DNA from: Fibrobacteria bacterium
Lineage (GTDB): Bacteria > Fibrobacterota > Fibrobacteria > UBA11236
DNA length: 64,000 bases
Assembly (NCBI GenBank): GCA_025360005.1
Contig: JANYDA010000023.1
Coordinates: forward strand, 1 to 64,000
Direction: 5' to 3'
Each line of letters begins with the position of its first letter. Within the stretch, counting starts at the first letter, position 1. Positions 1 to 8,825 of the stretch are shown piece by piece. Under the pieces are notes generated by a model. That model had not been told where the DNA came from. It saw only the letters and a program-made list of their open reading frames with translations, and searched no databases. A program made the translations under genes and the position numbers.

Positions 1-2
1 GG

Positions 3-3000
3 GATTTCTCCATCCTGCCCTTATACAGCCGCCTGCCGCCCGGGGATCAGAAAAAGGTGTTCGCGGAAAGCCCCAAGCCCAAGATCATCCTGGCCACCAA
101 CATCGCGGAGACTTCGCTGACCATTCCCGGCATCGGCTACGTGGTGGATACGGGCCTGGCGCGCATTTCCCGCTACCATGCCCAGACCAAGATCCAGGGC
201 CTCCCCATCGAACGCATTTCCCAGGCCAGCGCACGCCAGCGCGCGGGCCGCGCCGGGCGCGTCAAGGCGGGCACCTGCGTGCGCCTGTACTCGGAGGCGG
301 ACTATAACGAGCGCATTCCGTTCACGGAACCGGAAGTGCTCCGCAGCAATCTGGCCAATGTGGTCCTGCACCTGCTGGCCTTGGGGCTGGACGTGGATTC
401 CTTCCCCTTCCCCGATCCGCCCGCGCCCGCCGCCTTGAAAGGCGCGTTCCGGCAGTTGCATGAATTGGGCGCCGTGGACGGACCGGGATCAGACGCGCGC
501 CTCACGGAAGAGGGCCGCAAGCTGAGCCGGCTCCCCGTGGACGTGGCCATCGGCAAGATCCTCCTCAAGGCTTCCGAATTCGGCGTGCTGCAGCCGGCCC
601 TCATCATCGCCGCGGGCATCACCGTCCAGGACGCGCGCATCACCCCGCGCGAAGAGCCGGAACGCGGCAAGGCCGTAGGATTGCATCGCCGCTACGAGGA
701 TCCGCGTTCGGATTTCCTGGGCGTGCTGGCTTTATGGATCTGGATCCACCGCAATTGGGGCGATCGTTTCACGCAGCGCAAGCTGCGCGCCTTGTGCGTG
801 GAGAATTTCATCTCCTTCAACCGCGTGCGCGAATGGATGGATCTGGCGGAGCAGTTCGCCTGTCTCTTGAACGTTACCCTCGATAACGCCAAGCTGGGCA
901 TGGAAGAGGCCAAGAACGATTCCCTGCATAAGGCCATCCTGGCCGGCTTCCTGCCTTTCCTGGGCCGACGCAAACCGGAGGACGTAAGCTACCGCCTGGC
1001 AGGGGACAAGGAGGCGTTCCTGCATCCCGGTTCCGCGCTGGCCAAGCGCAAGCCGGAATGGATAGTGGCGGGCGAAGTGCGCCAGACCTCGCGCGTGTAC
1101 ATATACCGCGCCTGCGAGATCAAGCCGGCCTGGGTGGAAGAGATCGCGCCCGAAGCCTGCAAGCGGTCCTATGCCAACGTGGCCTGGAACCCCGAGCGCG
1201 GTTTCGTGGAAGCGCTGGAACGGGTCTCTTACAAGGGCTTCGCCATCCGCCAGGATCGACGCGTCAATTACGAGTCCGTGGCCCCGGAGGAATGCGCGGG
1301 CATTTTCTGGAGCGAAGGCGTGATCCGCGACGCCTCCGGCGCGCCTTTCCCATTCAGGGAGGCGAACCGGAAAGTGCTGGAATCGCTGGCGTCCTTGGAG
1401 GCCAAAGCCCGCGTGCGCGCCCTGGTTCCCGATGAGGAGGCGCAAGCCCATTGGTACCGGAGCCATGCGCCCCAAGTGGCGTCCCGCATCGGCCTGGAGC
1501 GTTACCTGAAGGAAGCCGGGGAAGGGGCATTAGCCTATTCCATCCAGGATTGGGCCGGCGGTTTGATAGCTGGGGATTGGGACGTCTGGTCCGCCTTGGC
1601 CCGCAAGGAACCGCCCGTGCAAGCCCGCGCCGGCGTGGCCGCGGAGGCCCCGGTCGCCGAAGCCATGGCGGCGGAAACCCCTGCCGCGGAGGCGCCGGGC
1701 GCGCATGCGCTGCATAGGATGTACCCGGACAGGATGGCCGCCGGATCGCATACGTATCGTCTAAGTTACCGCTTCGATTTCGGGGATCCGCTGGACGGGA
1801 TTTCCCTGGAAACGGATGCGGCCGGGCTGGCCGCCCTCTCGGTGGCGGACCTTTTCCGCGCCATTCCGGGATGGCGCAAGCTGATTTGGGAATTCTGCCT
1901 GGAGAGGCTCCCGGCCAAAACGGCCCAGGCCGCGCGCATGGCGCTGCCGGCCCTCGCTTCGGCCTGGGATGTTTCGTCTTCCGGCGCCGGCCCTGCCTCC
2001 GCATCCCCCGCATTCCTGCTGGCCCAGGCGTTGGCAGCCCACCCGGACACCGCCGCCGCGCCGCTGACCCTTCCCGCCGTTTGGCCCGCCCATCTGCAGA
2101 TCCATGTCTTTGTACGCAGCCCCAACGGGCGAAAATTCCTGTTGCATGCGGACCCGTCCTTCGGGGACGCCGAATTCTTCGCGTCCCGCCGCCGGCTCCT
2201 CTTCGGGGAGGACCCCTGCGTCCGGCCTTGGCAGGAATGGGCCCCCGCCATCCTGGCCGATTTCGGTCGGGTACCTCCTGCGTTACCCTGGCGCGGCCTC
2301 TGGTTCGGCCCGGATCCGCTGGGCGTTACCGCGCCGCAGGGCGCCAAGGCCCCGGGCGCCTGCGGCTTTTTCACGGACCAGGAGGAGGCGCGGTTCCATT
2401 CCCATCTGGCTGCGGGCGGATGGGGCGCCCTGGGCGCGAAAGCCCCGGCCAAGGACGGTAAAGTCCTCCCTGCCGCGGACGCCAAGGCCCATGCCGCCCT
2501 GGCGGCTTTTTTCAGCAAGCGATTGCAATTGCTCGCGGATGCCTGGAATTGCCCCGTTCGCTTCCGCCAGGAAACCGCCGTGTTACGGGAACGCCTAAGT
2601 AACCTGCGCCTCCCGGACCAGTATATCCGGGCCTTCGGGGCGGAAGCCCTGGCCCGCGCCGAGAAGGACCTGCCCCCGCCGCGGCCGGCCGCCCTGGCCA
2701 TACCGGGAACCCAGGTGAAAAGCCTATCCGCCCTGGGGCAATCCATCGCGCGCGGCGGGGAATCCACCGCCTGGGCGGGAGTGGCCATCACCTTGGGCTC
2801 CGCCCTGGTTTCCCGCGCGCATTTCACCGCCTGGTTCCGCTTCTTCGCCCAGCCGCCGCTGGAAGCCAAAGCGGAAATCACCGCCTTGTTCCGCAAAGCC
2901 GCCGAACTGCCGGACTGGGAAGAATTCTTCCTGTCCCCTTACCGTATGGCATTGGCCTCGCGGGCCTGGGCAAAAACGGTTTCCCAGGGCGCGGCCATGT

Positions 3001-3380
3001 CCGATGCCGCGGACGGTTTCGCGTGGAAGGCGGGCGATGACGCTTGGCTGCAAAATTGGACCGCGTCCCGCGAGGCCGCCGAACGCATCCGCAAGGGCGC
3101 CAAAGCGCTGCGCGATCGCTTATGCGCGCGCCTCACGGCCCTGGGACAAAGCGTGGCGGGTTTGCCCAAGGACAGCCGCGCGGCCCTGGACGCCCTCGAC
3201 AAGCCGATGCCCTGGCAGGCCAAGGCGGAAGCGGAGCTGGAGCTGGAACTCTACCTGAACAAGTTGACGGGGAAATCCGGCGCAGGCGGCACGGCTGCGG
3301 CCGCGAAACCGGATCCGGTGGTTAAGGAGAAGAAGGAACAGCAGATAAAGGATTTGTCGGGACGGTTCAAGAAGCTTTGA
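3..3380 (+). CDS. hrpA: ATP-dependent RNA helicase HrpA (DEAH box), 5'-truncated by window edge
   Basis: The reading frame is open from base 3, so the N-terminal ATPase lobe (P-loop, DEAH box) lies outside the window; 1125 residues remain. The first residues (ILPLYSRLP) are the usual HrpA lead-in to motif V, TNIAETSLTI, followed by motif VI, QRAGRAGR. Then come the ratchet/HA2 region (LLALGLDVDSFPFPDPP), an OB-fold region and the long DUF3418 C-terminal part that distinguishes HrpA from short DEAH helicases. An Ala/Glu-rich, poorly conserved linker sits at about 1610-1720. HrpA proteins unwind RNA and in E. coli act on mRNA processing and stalled ribosomes. The stop at 3378-3380 is followed by a GC-rich hairpin and the convergent DUF1080 gene. 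Confidence 0.93.
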   Translation, partial: DFSILPLYSRLPPGDQKKVFAESPKPKIILATNIAETSLTIPGIGYVVDTGLARISRYHAQTKIQGLPIERISQASARQRAGRAGRVKAGTCVRLYSEADYNERIPFTEPEVLRSNLANVVLHLLALGLDVDSFPFPDPPAPAALKGAFRQLHELGAVDGPGSDARLTEEGRKLSRLPVDVAIGKILLKASEFGVLQPALIIAAGITVQDARITPREEPERGKAVGLHRRYEDPRSDFLGVLALWIWIHRNWGDRFTQRKLRALCVENFISFNRVREWMDLAEQFACLLNVTLDNAKLGMEEAKNDSLHKAILAGFLPFLGRRKPEDVSYRLAGDKEAFLHPGSALAKRKPEWIVAGEVRQTSRVYIYRACEIKPAWVEEIAPEACKRSYANVAWNPERGFVEALERVSYKGFAIRQDRRVNYESVAPEECAGIFWSEGVIRDASGAPFPFREANRKVLESLASLEAKARVRALVPDEEAQAHWYRSHAPQVASRIGLERYLKEAGEGALAYSIQDWAGGLIAGDWDVWSALARKEPPVQARAGVAAEAPVAEAMAAETPAAEAPGAHALHRMYPDRMAAGSHTYRLSYRFDFGDPLDGISLETDAAGLAALSVADLFRAIPGWRKLIWEFCLERLPAKTAQAARMALPALASAWDVSSSGAGPASASPAFLLAQALAAHPDTAAAPLTLPAVWPAHLQIHVFVRSPNGRKFLLHADPSFGDAEFFASRRRLLFGEDPCVRPWQEWAPAILADFGRVPPALPWRGLWFGPDPLGVTAPQGAKAPGACGFFTDQEEARFHSHLAAGGWGALGAKAPAKDGKVLPAADAKAHAALAAFFSKRLQLLADAWNCPVRFRQETAVLRERLSNLRLPDQYIRAFGAEALARAEKDLPPPRPAALAIPGTQVKSLSALGQSIARGGESTAWAGVAITLGSALVSRAHFTAWFRFFAQPPLEAKAEITALFRKAAELPDWEEFFLSPYRMALASRAWAKTVSQGAAMSDAADGFAWKAGDDAWLQNWTASREAAERIRKGAKALRDRLCARLTALGQSVAGLPKDSRAALDALDKPMPWQAKAEAELELELYLNKLTGKSGAGGTAAAAKPDPVVKEKKEQQIKDLSGRFKKL

Positions 3381-3451
3381 GCTTCGCTCCGGAGCCGCGT
3401 TTTACGGGCGGCGGCTTTCTCGCTCCGGTAAAAACGTCGGCTGAAATCATC

Positions 3452-4771
3452 CTAATCGACGGCTATCTTATGCAGGCGCGTCCAGTTCCCTTTTTGAAGT
3501 TTCACGAGATAAACCCCCCGCCTTAACCCGGTGACGAGTCGGCTCCGCATCTTTTCATTCACGGAGAAGGCCGAGAACTTGGATCCGGAAAGATCGAAAA
3601 CCACGACGTCGAATATGTTGGAATTGTTGTTTTGAACCACGAATCCGGCTCCGCTTATTCTGGAGAAGGATACCCTGGGTTCCGGCGATAAATCGAGATT
3701 TAGGAGCGAGGACGCGCCTTTTGTGAAAACGGCGGCTTCCGTACCGCTGTTCTTGAAACGGGCCCTGAACGTCTTGGCTTTCAACGTGGTGGTCGCCGCT
3801 ATGTTGATCGAATCCGAATAAACCGGCGAGGTTTCGGTAGGCTCGGTGCCATCCAAGGTATACCGGATGGTGGAACCGGTTATCGCGACTTCCAGCCCCA
3901 CTTTTATCACGGATGAGAAGCTTCCTCCCTTCGGGGAGATGGACGGGCTTATCAGGGTATCGCCGGGCGTGAATGGACGCACTTTTATATTCCGAAACCA
4001 GGCATCCTGGTTGCTCCCATGGGCCTGAAGGCAAAGCGAGCCCTTGGGATGCTTGGCCCACTGATCCACGGAAATGGTATTGACGTTCCATTTGCTTTTT
4101 AAGAATCGCGCGTCCCAATCGGGGCTGCCGATTTCAACATCCACTACCTTTTTCCCATTCAACCAATGTTCGATGAAATTGCCATCGGCCCAGATGACCC
4201 CGTGGCTCCATTGGTCATAAGGCTTTGATACCGTGCTATCGTAGTATTGCCCGCCCACCACTCCATCCTTGGTGGTCGGATACATGTCGTACACCGCGCC
4301 GGTCCTTTTGATATAGGCCATTTTCCCATTGGGAAGTTTATCCGCCGGGTTCTTGCTGACTTCGATTTTGTCGGCGCCGTTTTCGTCGTCTAGGATCGCG
4401 TATTCGTATCCGTCATTGTAAGTACTGGTAAGAACTCGTATGAAGAGGCCGCTGTTTCCGCCTTTGGCCAATTTCCAATCCACCTGCCACTCGAAGTCGG
4501 AAAATTGATCTGCGGCTGTCGTGCATAGGGACGTGTTGACATTAACCGTTCTCATCGCCGAGTCTTCTATGGTCCAGGGGTTCGCTTGGTTTCCGGCTTC
4601 GTTATAGCGCCAATGGGCGTTCTTGTCTTGGCCGTCGAATAACAGAATCCATCCCGCCTTCTTTTCCGACGCCGTCAGGGTATTCGCCGCATAGGCCGAA
4701 CCGGAAGCGAGTCCCGCCGAAAGGATCCCCGCCCACAAGAAACCGGATTTACCTGCTTTCCACATCCCCAC
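3452..4771 (-). CDS. Exported DUF1080 (3-keto-disaccharide hydrolase-like) protein with chitobiase-type and sorting-like C-terminal domains
   Basis: 439 residues. Residues 1-28 are a signal peptide (AYAA|NT). About 35-265 match the DUF1080/3-keto-disaccharide hydrolase jelly roll (start WILLFDGQDKNAHW, then GGNSGLFIRV, and WFRNIKVRPF at the end). About 275-350 resemble the chitobiase C-terminal repeat (STIRYTLDGTEPT). The last 70 residues resemble type IX secretion sorting tails (VVVFDLSG ... LRRGVYLVKL). Together this suggests a cell-surface or secreted sugar-active protein. Its base composition is noticeably less GC-rich than its neighbours, which could mean acquisition by transfer. It is convergent with hrpA and has no operon partner. 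Substrate unknown. Confidence 0.82.
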   Translation of the reverse strand: MGMWKAGKSGFLWAGILSAGLASGSAYAANTLTASEKKAGWILLFDGQDKNAHWRYNEAGNQANPWTIEDSAMRTVNVNTSLCTTAADQFSDFEWQVDWKLAKGGNSGLFIRVLTSTYNDGYEYAILDDENGADKIEVSKNPADKLPNGKMAYIKRTGAVYDMYPTTKDGVVGGQYYDSTVSKPYDQWSHGVIWADGNFIEHWLNGKKVVDVEIGSPDWDARFLKSKWNVNTISVDQWAKHPKGSLCLQAHGSNQDAWFRNIKVRPFTPGDTLISPSISPKGGSFSSVIKVGLEVAITGSTIRYTLDGTEPTETSPVYSDSINIAATTTLKAKTFRARFKNSGTEAAVFTKGASSLLNLDLSPEPRVSFSRISGAGFVVQNNNSNIFDVVVFDLSGSKFSAFSVNEKMRSRLVTGLRRGVYLVKLQKGNWTRLHKIAVD

Positions 4772-4962
4772 GCCCTTTTTTCAAGACTTGCTTCGGCCCA
4801 CCGACGGGCAGTTTCACTCCCATCCTAATCTAATGTCTACGCCCCGGAACCGGGTTCCCGAACCTGACGGGATAACCTAAAGCGTATTCTGGCGGACAAC
4901 GGAAAATGGGGAAACGGACCAAAAAAAAGAGGTATCGGAGAAATCGTTCCCAACCGTGACGG

Positions 4963-6474
4963 TTAATACCGGCCGATCCAAAGCAGCCAGCCCAAGACGG
5001 CGGCGGCCAAGGTCATCAGCACATTGGTATGCGCTCCCGGATCCATCCCTTTGCGCGCGGCCCATTCCCCCCAATAGGATTCGAAGGCGTTCGCCAGCAA
5101 GGCGATCAGCGACAAGCCCAGCGCGTCCCGGAAGCCGCCCCAGCCTAATGGAAGGATGGCTAAGGCCAGGATGACGGCGCCGGCCAGGCCCAACAGGGTT
5201 CCCGCCATCGAGACTCCGCCTTCGCTGCCGGGAGGAACGGACTTGAAGGTCCGTAGGGAAATGGTTTTGCCCTTCAGGGCCTTGCCCGTCTCCGAGGAGA
5301 CCGTGTCCATGGTCTTGGCGATCAAGGGGGCGATGCATACCAATAAGGCCGCGTGGAGGGCGGGCCCCGGGGCGGTTGCGTTATTGGCCAGATGAACCAG
5401 TGGCGTCATCCAGACCGCCATGCCCATGGCCCCGAACACTTCGGCTGCTCCCCGTTTTCCTCCGCGCGCTTCGGCGATGCCCAACGCCCGCTTGCGGGAG
5501 GCCCCGAAACGCGTGGCCAGATTGCCCAGGACGAAGAAACCGCCCAGGAAAGCGAACAACCAGGGATTGGCCAGGATGAGGATAAGGGAAAGTATGGCCC
5601 CCAAGAAGGAGCCCCCCAAGGTGAGCAGTCCCGTCGCGTAGGCCGCCACGCCGAATGCCGCCGCGGCCGGGGCCCAATAGGCGTTCGGCCCAAGTAACTC
5701 CTGTGTTACCCAGGCGCAATTGGGGATGAGCGGCGCCAGTGCGCAGGGGAAAAACGGGATCACCAGGTTGTCCGCCACGCCGAACCAGGCGGTTTCCGCG
5801 GCAGCGGAGATGAAGATCAGGAGCGCGATCGACGGCCAGGGCGCAGCCGCCATCCCTGAGGCGAAAGCGGGCGGAAGCCGCGCGGCCAGCATGGGCGCGG
5901 CAGCCAGGGCCGATGCGGCATGGATCAGCAGCCAAGCGGGGATGAAGGCCGCTGCGGCGCCCAAGCCAACGGCCAGCGCGGGCTTGCGCGGGTTCCACGG
6001 CAGCGCGGCGCCGTTAGGCAGCAGGCGGCAGGCCATGCCGATGCCGGCATCCACGAAAGCCAACGCGAACCAGGCCGCCGCCACGGGCAGGTACCATGCG
6101 GGTTTCCCCGCCCCGGATGCGGGCAGCGCGTGCCCCAAAACCGCGGCTCCCCCCCCAGGTATCGCATCGGTTACCCTAGGTAACATATGGGGTACGTCGG
6201 ATGCGCCGGCAGAGCCGAAAGCGATCACGCACGCCATCAATGCGGCCGGGTAGAGGATTATCTCCAGCGCGCCTTGGCCGGATTCTTCCGCGCGGTACAA
6301 ACCGTGCGCGAGTTTCGGCAGGATGAATACGTTCATGAGCAAGAGCAGGAAAGTTGCGCCCAGGGACTGCAAGGGAGTGAGCCAGGGCAAAAATAAGGCC
6401 GGCCAGAACGCCGCCATATGGGCGAGCTTGCGACGGGTTTCCCCCCAGGTCAGGCGGATGGGCTGCGAGGGCAT
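4963..6474 (-). CDS. Polytopic membrane protein: phytol/dolichol-kinase-like half fused to a DUF92 half
   Basis: 503 residues with many hydrophobic segments. The C-terminal half carries DUF92 (VTE6/TMEM19-like) signatures: DTVSSETG, then VPPGSEGGVS, then a Glu-containing ANAFES segment near the end. The N-terminal half begins ETRRKLAHMAAFWPAL, like the RKLxH start of CTP-dependent phytol/dolichol kinases. It then has a FVDAGIGM segment and AETAWFGVADNLVIPF, which resembles the VEALPxGxDDNLxxPL signature. In plants VTE5 and VTE6 phosphorylate phytol in two steps; a fusion would put both steps in one protein, but that is inference and the N-half looks divergent. Divergent from the HxlR gene; no clear Shine-Dalgarno at the start. 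Confidence 0.72.
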   Translation of the reverse strand: MPSQPIRLTWGETRRKLAHMAAFWPALFLPWLTPLQSLGATFLLLLMNVFILPKLAHGLYRAEESGQGALEIILYPAALMACVIAFGSAGASDVPHMLPRVTDAIPGGGAAVLGHALPASGAGKPAWYLPVAAAWFALAFVDAGIGMACRLLPNGAALPWNPRKPALAVGLGAAAAFIPAWLLIHAASALAAAPMLAARLPPAFASGMAAAPWPSIALLIFISAAAETAWFGVADNLVIPFFPCALAPLIPNCAWVTQELLGPNAYWAPAAAAFGVAAYATGLLTLGGSFLGAILSLILILANPWLFAFLGGFFVLGNLATRFGASRKRALGIAEARGGKRGAAEVFGAMGMAVWMTPLVHLANNATAPGPALHAALLVCIAPLIAKTMDTVSSETGKALKGKTISLRTFKSVPPGSEGGVSMAGTLLGLAGAVILALAILPLGWGGFRDALGLSLIALLANAFESYWGEWAARKGMDPGAHTNVLMTLAAAVLGWLLWIGRY

Positions 6475-6649
6475 GGCGCGAAAGTTAGGAATCCGGGTGC
6501 GGCAAGCGAGCGGCGGAAACGGTGGTTAACCACGATTCAGGCTCATTTTAGGGGTTAAACTCCTGAGCATGTTTTTTTTCTTCCAGTAACTATATTTTCC
6601 GCTGTATCGTAGCTTTCCATCCAAAAGGCTCGAATTGGAAACCTGATTT

Positions 6650-7060
6650 ATGCAAAACCATACTCTACAATGTCCCGTTACCACCGCCCTTTCCGTCATC
6701 GGCGGCAAGTGGAAGGTCATCATCCTCTGGCATCTCAAAGAAGGCGGTGTGAAGCGCTTCGGGGAATTGCAACGCCTGGTGCGCGGCATCAGCCAGAAAA
6801 TGCTCACCCAGGAACTGCGGGATCTGGAAGAGTCTGGCCTGGTCAGCCGCAAGGTGTATCCGGTGGTGCCGCCCAAGGTCGAGTACAGCCTGACCGAGAC
6901 GGGTTGGTCCCTGAAGCCGGTGTTGGAGCAGTTGTGCGAATGGGGTAGCGAGTACCGCAAGAGCCGCGGCGAACCCGCCGCCGCCGCAACCATGGCCGTA
7001 GAGGAAAGCTCCCTGCGCCCCGCTTCCACGACCCGCCGACTGGAAGCCGTTCAGGATTGA
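6650..7060 (+). CDS. HxlR-family winged-helix transcriptional regulator
   Basis: 136 residues. The conserved HxlR core is plain: an N-terminal Cys (LQCPVTTALSVIGGKWKVIILWHL), the recognition-helix region (FGELQRLVRGISQKMLTQELRDLEESGLV), and the wing (YPVVPPKVEYSLTETG), ending around residue 105 with WGSEYRK. The last 30 residues are a poorly conserved tail. HxlR proteins are small homodimeric DNA-binding regulators that often control a neighbouring, divergent gene. Here the divergent neighbour is the DUF92 fusion gene, so it is the best target candidate, though no operator is proven. The 175-bp intergenic region upstream is locally AT-rich. Confidence 0.9.
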   Translation: MQNHTLQCPVTTALSVIGGKWKVIILWHLKEGGVKRFGELQRLVRGISQKMLTQELRDLEESGLVSRKVYPVVPPKVEYSLTETGWSLKPVLEQLCEWGSEYRKSRGEPAAAATMAVEESSLRPASTTRRLEAVQD

Positions 7061-7100
7061 AAGCAGGAGCGGCATCCGCCGTTTCCCTTGACCAACCGGC

Positions 7101-8825
7101 TTATTCCATGGCCACCACCCGGAGTTGGATCTTCCGTTCGCCGCGGAAGGTATTCCACTCTGGGTAATAGGCTATCTTGGCCAACTTGGCCCTGTCCATC
7201 ACATACTCCCGCAGGTAGCCCAGGTTGAATCCGATGGCGTCGAAAGCCGCGCCGGGTTTTCCCACCATGAACTTCAGATGCTTGTCCCCCACTACTTTGG
7301 GCTGGGACATCAGTTCCACGTCTTCGGAATAGAAGAGCGGGCTTTCGTTGAGCGGGCCGAAGGGTTCAAAACGCTGCAACCATTGCATGCTGCCTTCATC
7401 CAATTTCGCGAGCGCGATTTCCACGGTGGGCGCGATGCGCGGGACGAAATCGTTATCGGCAAGGTGTTCTGCGGCGGCCGCGTTCATCAGGCCGCGGAAA
7501 GCGGGGATGTTTTCCGCCTTGATGGTAAGGCCGCAAGCATGGTAATGCCCGCCCCACTTTTCCAGCAGGTGGGCGGCTCCGGCCAGCGCTTTGTGGAGGT
7601 TGAAGCCGGTCATGGTGCGGCCGCTTCCCTTGGCCAAACCCTTTTCCGCGTCGATGGCGAGCACGAAACAGGGGCGATGGTACCGTTCCACCAGACGCGC
7701 CGCAACGATGCCGATCACGCCTTCGTGCCATTCCGGCGAGTCCACCACCAGGCAGCCGGATTCGGTCAGGGCCGGATCCCCGTCGATCATGCGCACGGCC
7801 TGTTCGGTGATGCCTTGGTCCAGCTTACGGCGGCGGTTGTTTTCGCCCGCCATCTGATCGAGATAACCCATGGCTTCCTCTTCCGTTTCCGAAAGCAGGA
7901 GGCGAGCGCTGATTTCCGGGCTGCCCATGCGGCCCATGGCGTTGAGCATGGGCGTGACCTTGAAGAGGATTTCCCCCGAGGTGATGCGGGCGCGCTCCAC
8001 GCCCACGCGCTCCATCAGGGCCTTGAGGCCAAGGTTGGGCGAGACCGAGAGCAGTTTCAACCCCGCTTTCACCAGGCGGCGGTTTTCGCCCACCAAGGGG
8101 ACGTTGTCGGCCAGGCTGCCCAGGGCCAACAGGTCGAGGAAGCGTTCGGCGGTTTCCCCGCGCAAGGCCAGCGAGACGGCGTTGAGGAGTTTGTAGGCCA
8201 CGCCTACGCCGGAGAGGCCTTTGTTGGGATACGCGCAACCGGGTTGGTTGGGATTGAGGATGGCATCCGCGGGAGGCAATTCGCCGGAGGATTGGTGGTG
8301 ATCGGTGATGATGACGCCCAGGCCCAGTTCCTTGGCCTTGGCCACTTCCGCCACGGCGGCGATGCCGGTATCCACCGAAACTATCCAACGCGCTCCTTGC
8401 GCGTGCAGCTTCCCCACGCTGGCGTAGCTGATGCCGTAGCCTTCCTGGAAGCGGTTGGGCAGGAACCAATCCGCATTGAACCCGCAGGCCTTGAGGCCCT
8501 GGTAGAGCAGCGCTGTGGCGGTCACGCCATCCACATCGTAGTCTCCGTGGACGAAGATCTTTTCTCCGGAACGATGGACCTCCAGCAACAGGGCCAGGGC
8601 GTTGTCCATCCCCAGCATTACGGGGCCGTGGCGATCGGATTGGGATTGGCCCAGGGCGGCCAGGAAAAAATCGCGCGCCTGTTCCTTCTCCAGGACGCCG
8701 CGCTGCAAAAGAAGATCGGCCACGAAGGCGGGCCCGTTGATATCCTTAGCCAGGCCTTCCCGCAAGGGATGCGCGGCCGTTTCCGGCTTGACGATGACGG
8801 CCGGTACGGCGGGGCGCTTCAGCAT
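7101..8825 (-). CDS. recJ: Single-stranded-DNA-specific exonuclease RecJ
   Basis: 574 residues from ATG at 8825 (MLKRPAVPAV). A longer in-frame extension runs into holB but is non-conserved, so the start overlapping the holB stop by 7 nt is preferred. DHH-superfamily motifs are all present: HGDYDVDGVTATALL, SVDTG, VIITDHH, and the DHHA1 motif KWGGHYHACGL, followed by the C-terminal OB-fold. RecJ is a 5'-to-3' ssDNA exonuclease acting in RecF-pathway recombination and mismatch repair, with Asp/His residues binding two metal ions. Overlap with holB indicates translational coupling in a minus-strand operon. Confidence 0.95.
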   Translation of the reverse strand: MLKRPAVPAVIVKPETAAHPLREGLAKDINGPAFVADLLLQRGVLEKEQARDFFLAALGQSQSDRHGPVMLGMDNALALLLEVHRSGEKIFVHGDYDVDGVTATALLYQGLKACGFNADWFLPNRFQEGYGISYASVGKLHAQGARWIVSVDTGIAAVAEVAKAKELGLGVIITDHHQSSGELPPADAILNPNQPGCAYPNKGLSGVGVAYKLLNAVSLALRGETAERFLDLLALGSLADNVPLVGENRRLVKAGLKLLSVSPNLGLKALMERVGVERARITSGEILFKVTPMLNAMGRMGSPEISARLLLSETEEEAMGYLDQMAGENNRRRKLDQGITEQAVRMIDGDPALTESGCLVVDSPEWHEGVIGIVAARLVERYHRPCFVLAIDAEKGLAKGSGRTMTGFNLHKALAGAAHLLEKWGGHYHACGLTIKAENIPAFRGLMNAAAAEHLADNDFVPRIAPTVEIALAKLDEGSMQWLQRFEPFGPLNESPLFYSEDVELMSQPKVVGDKHLKFMVGKPGAAFDAIGFNLGYLREYVMDRAKLAKIAYYPEWNTFRGERKIQLRVVAME

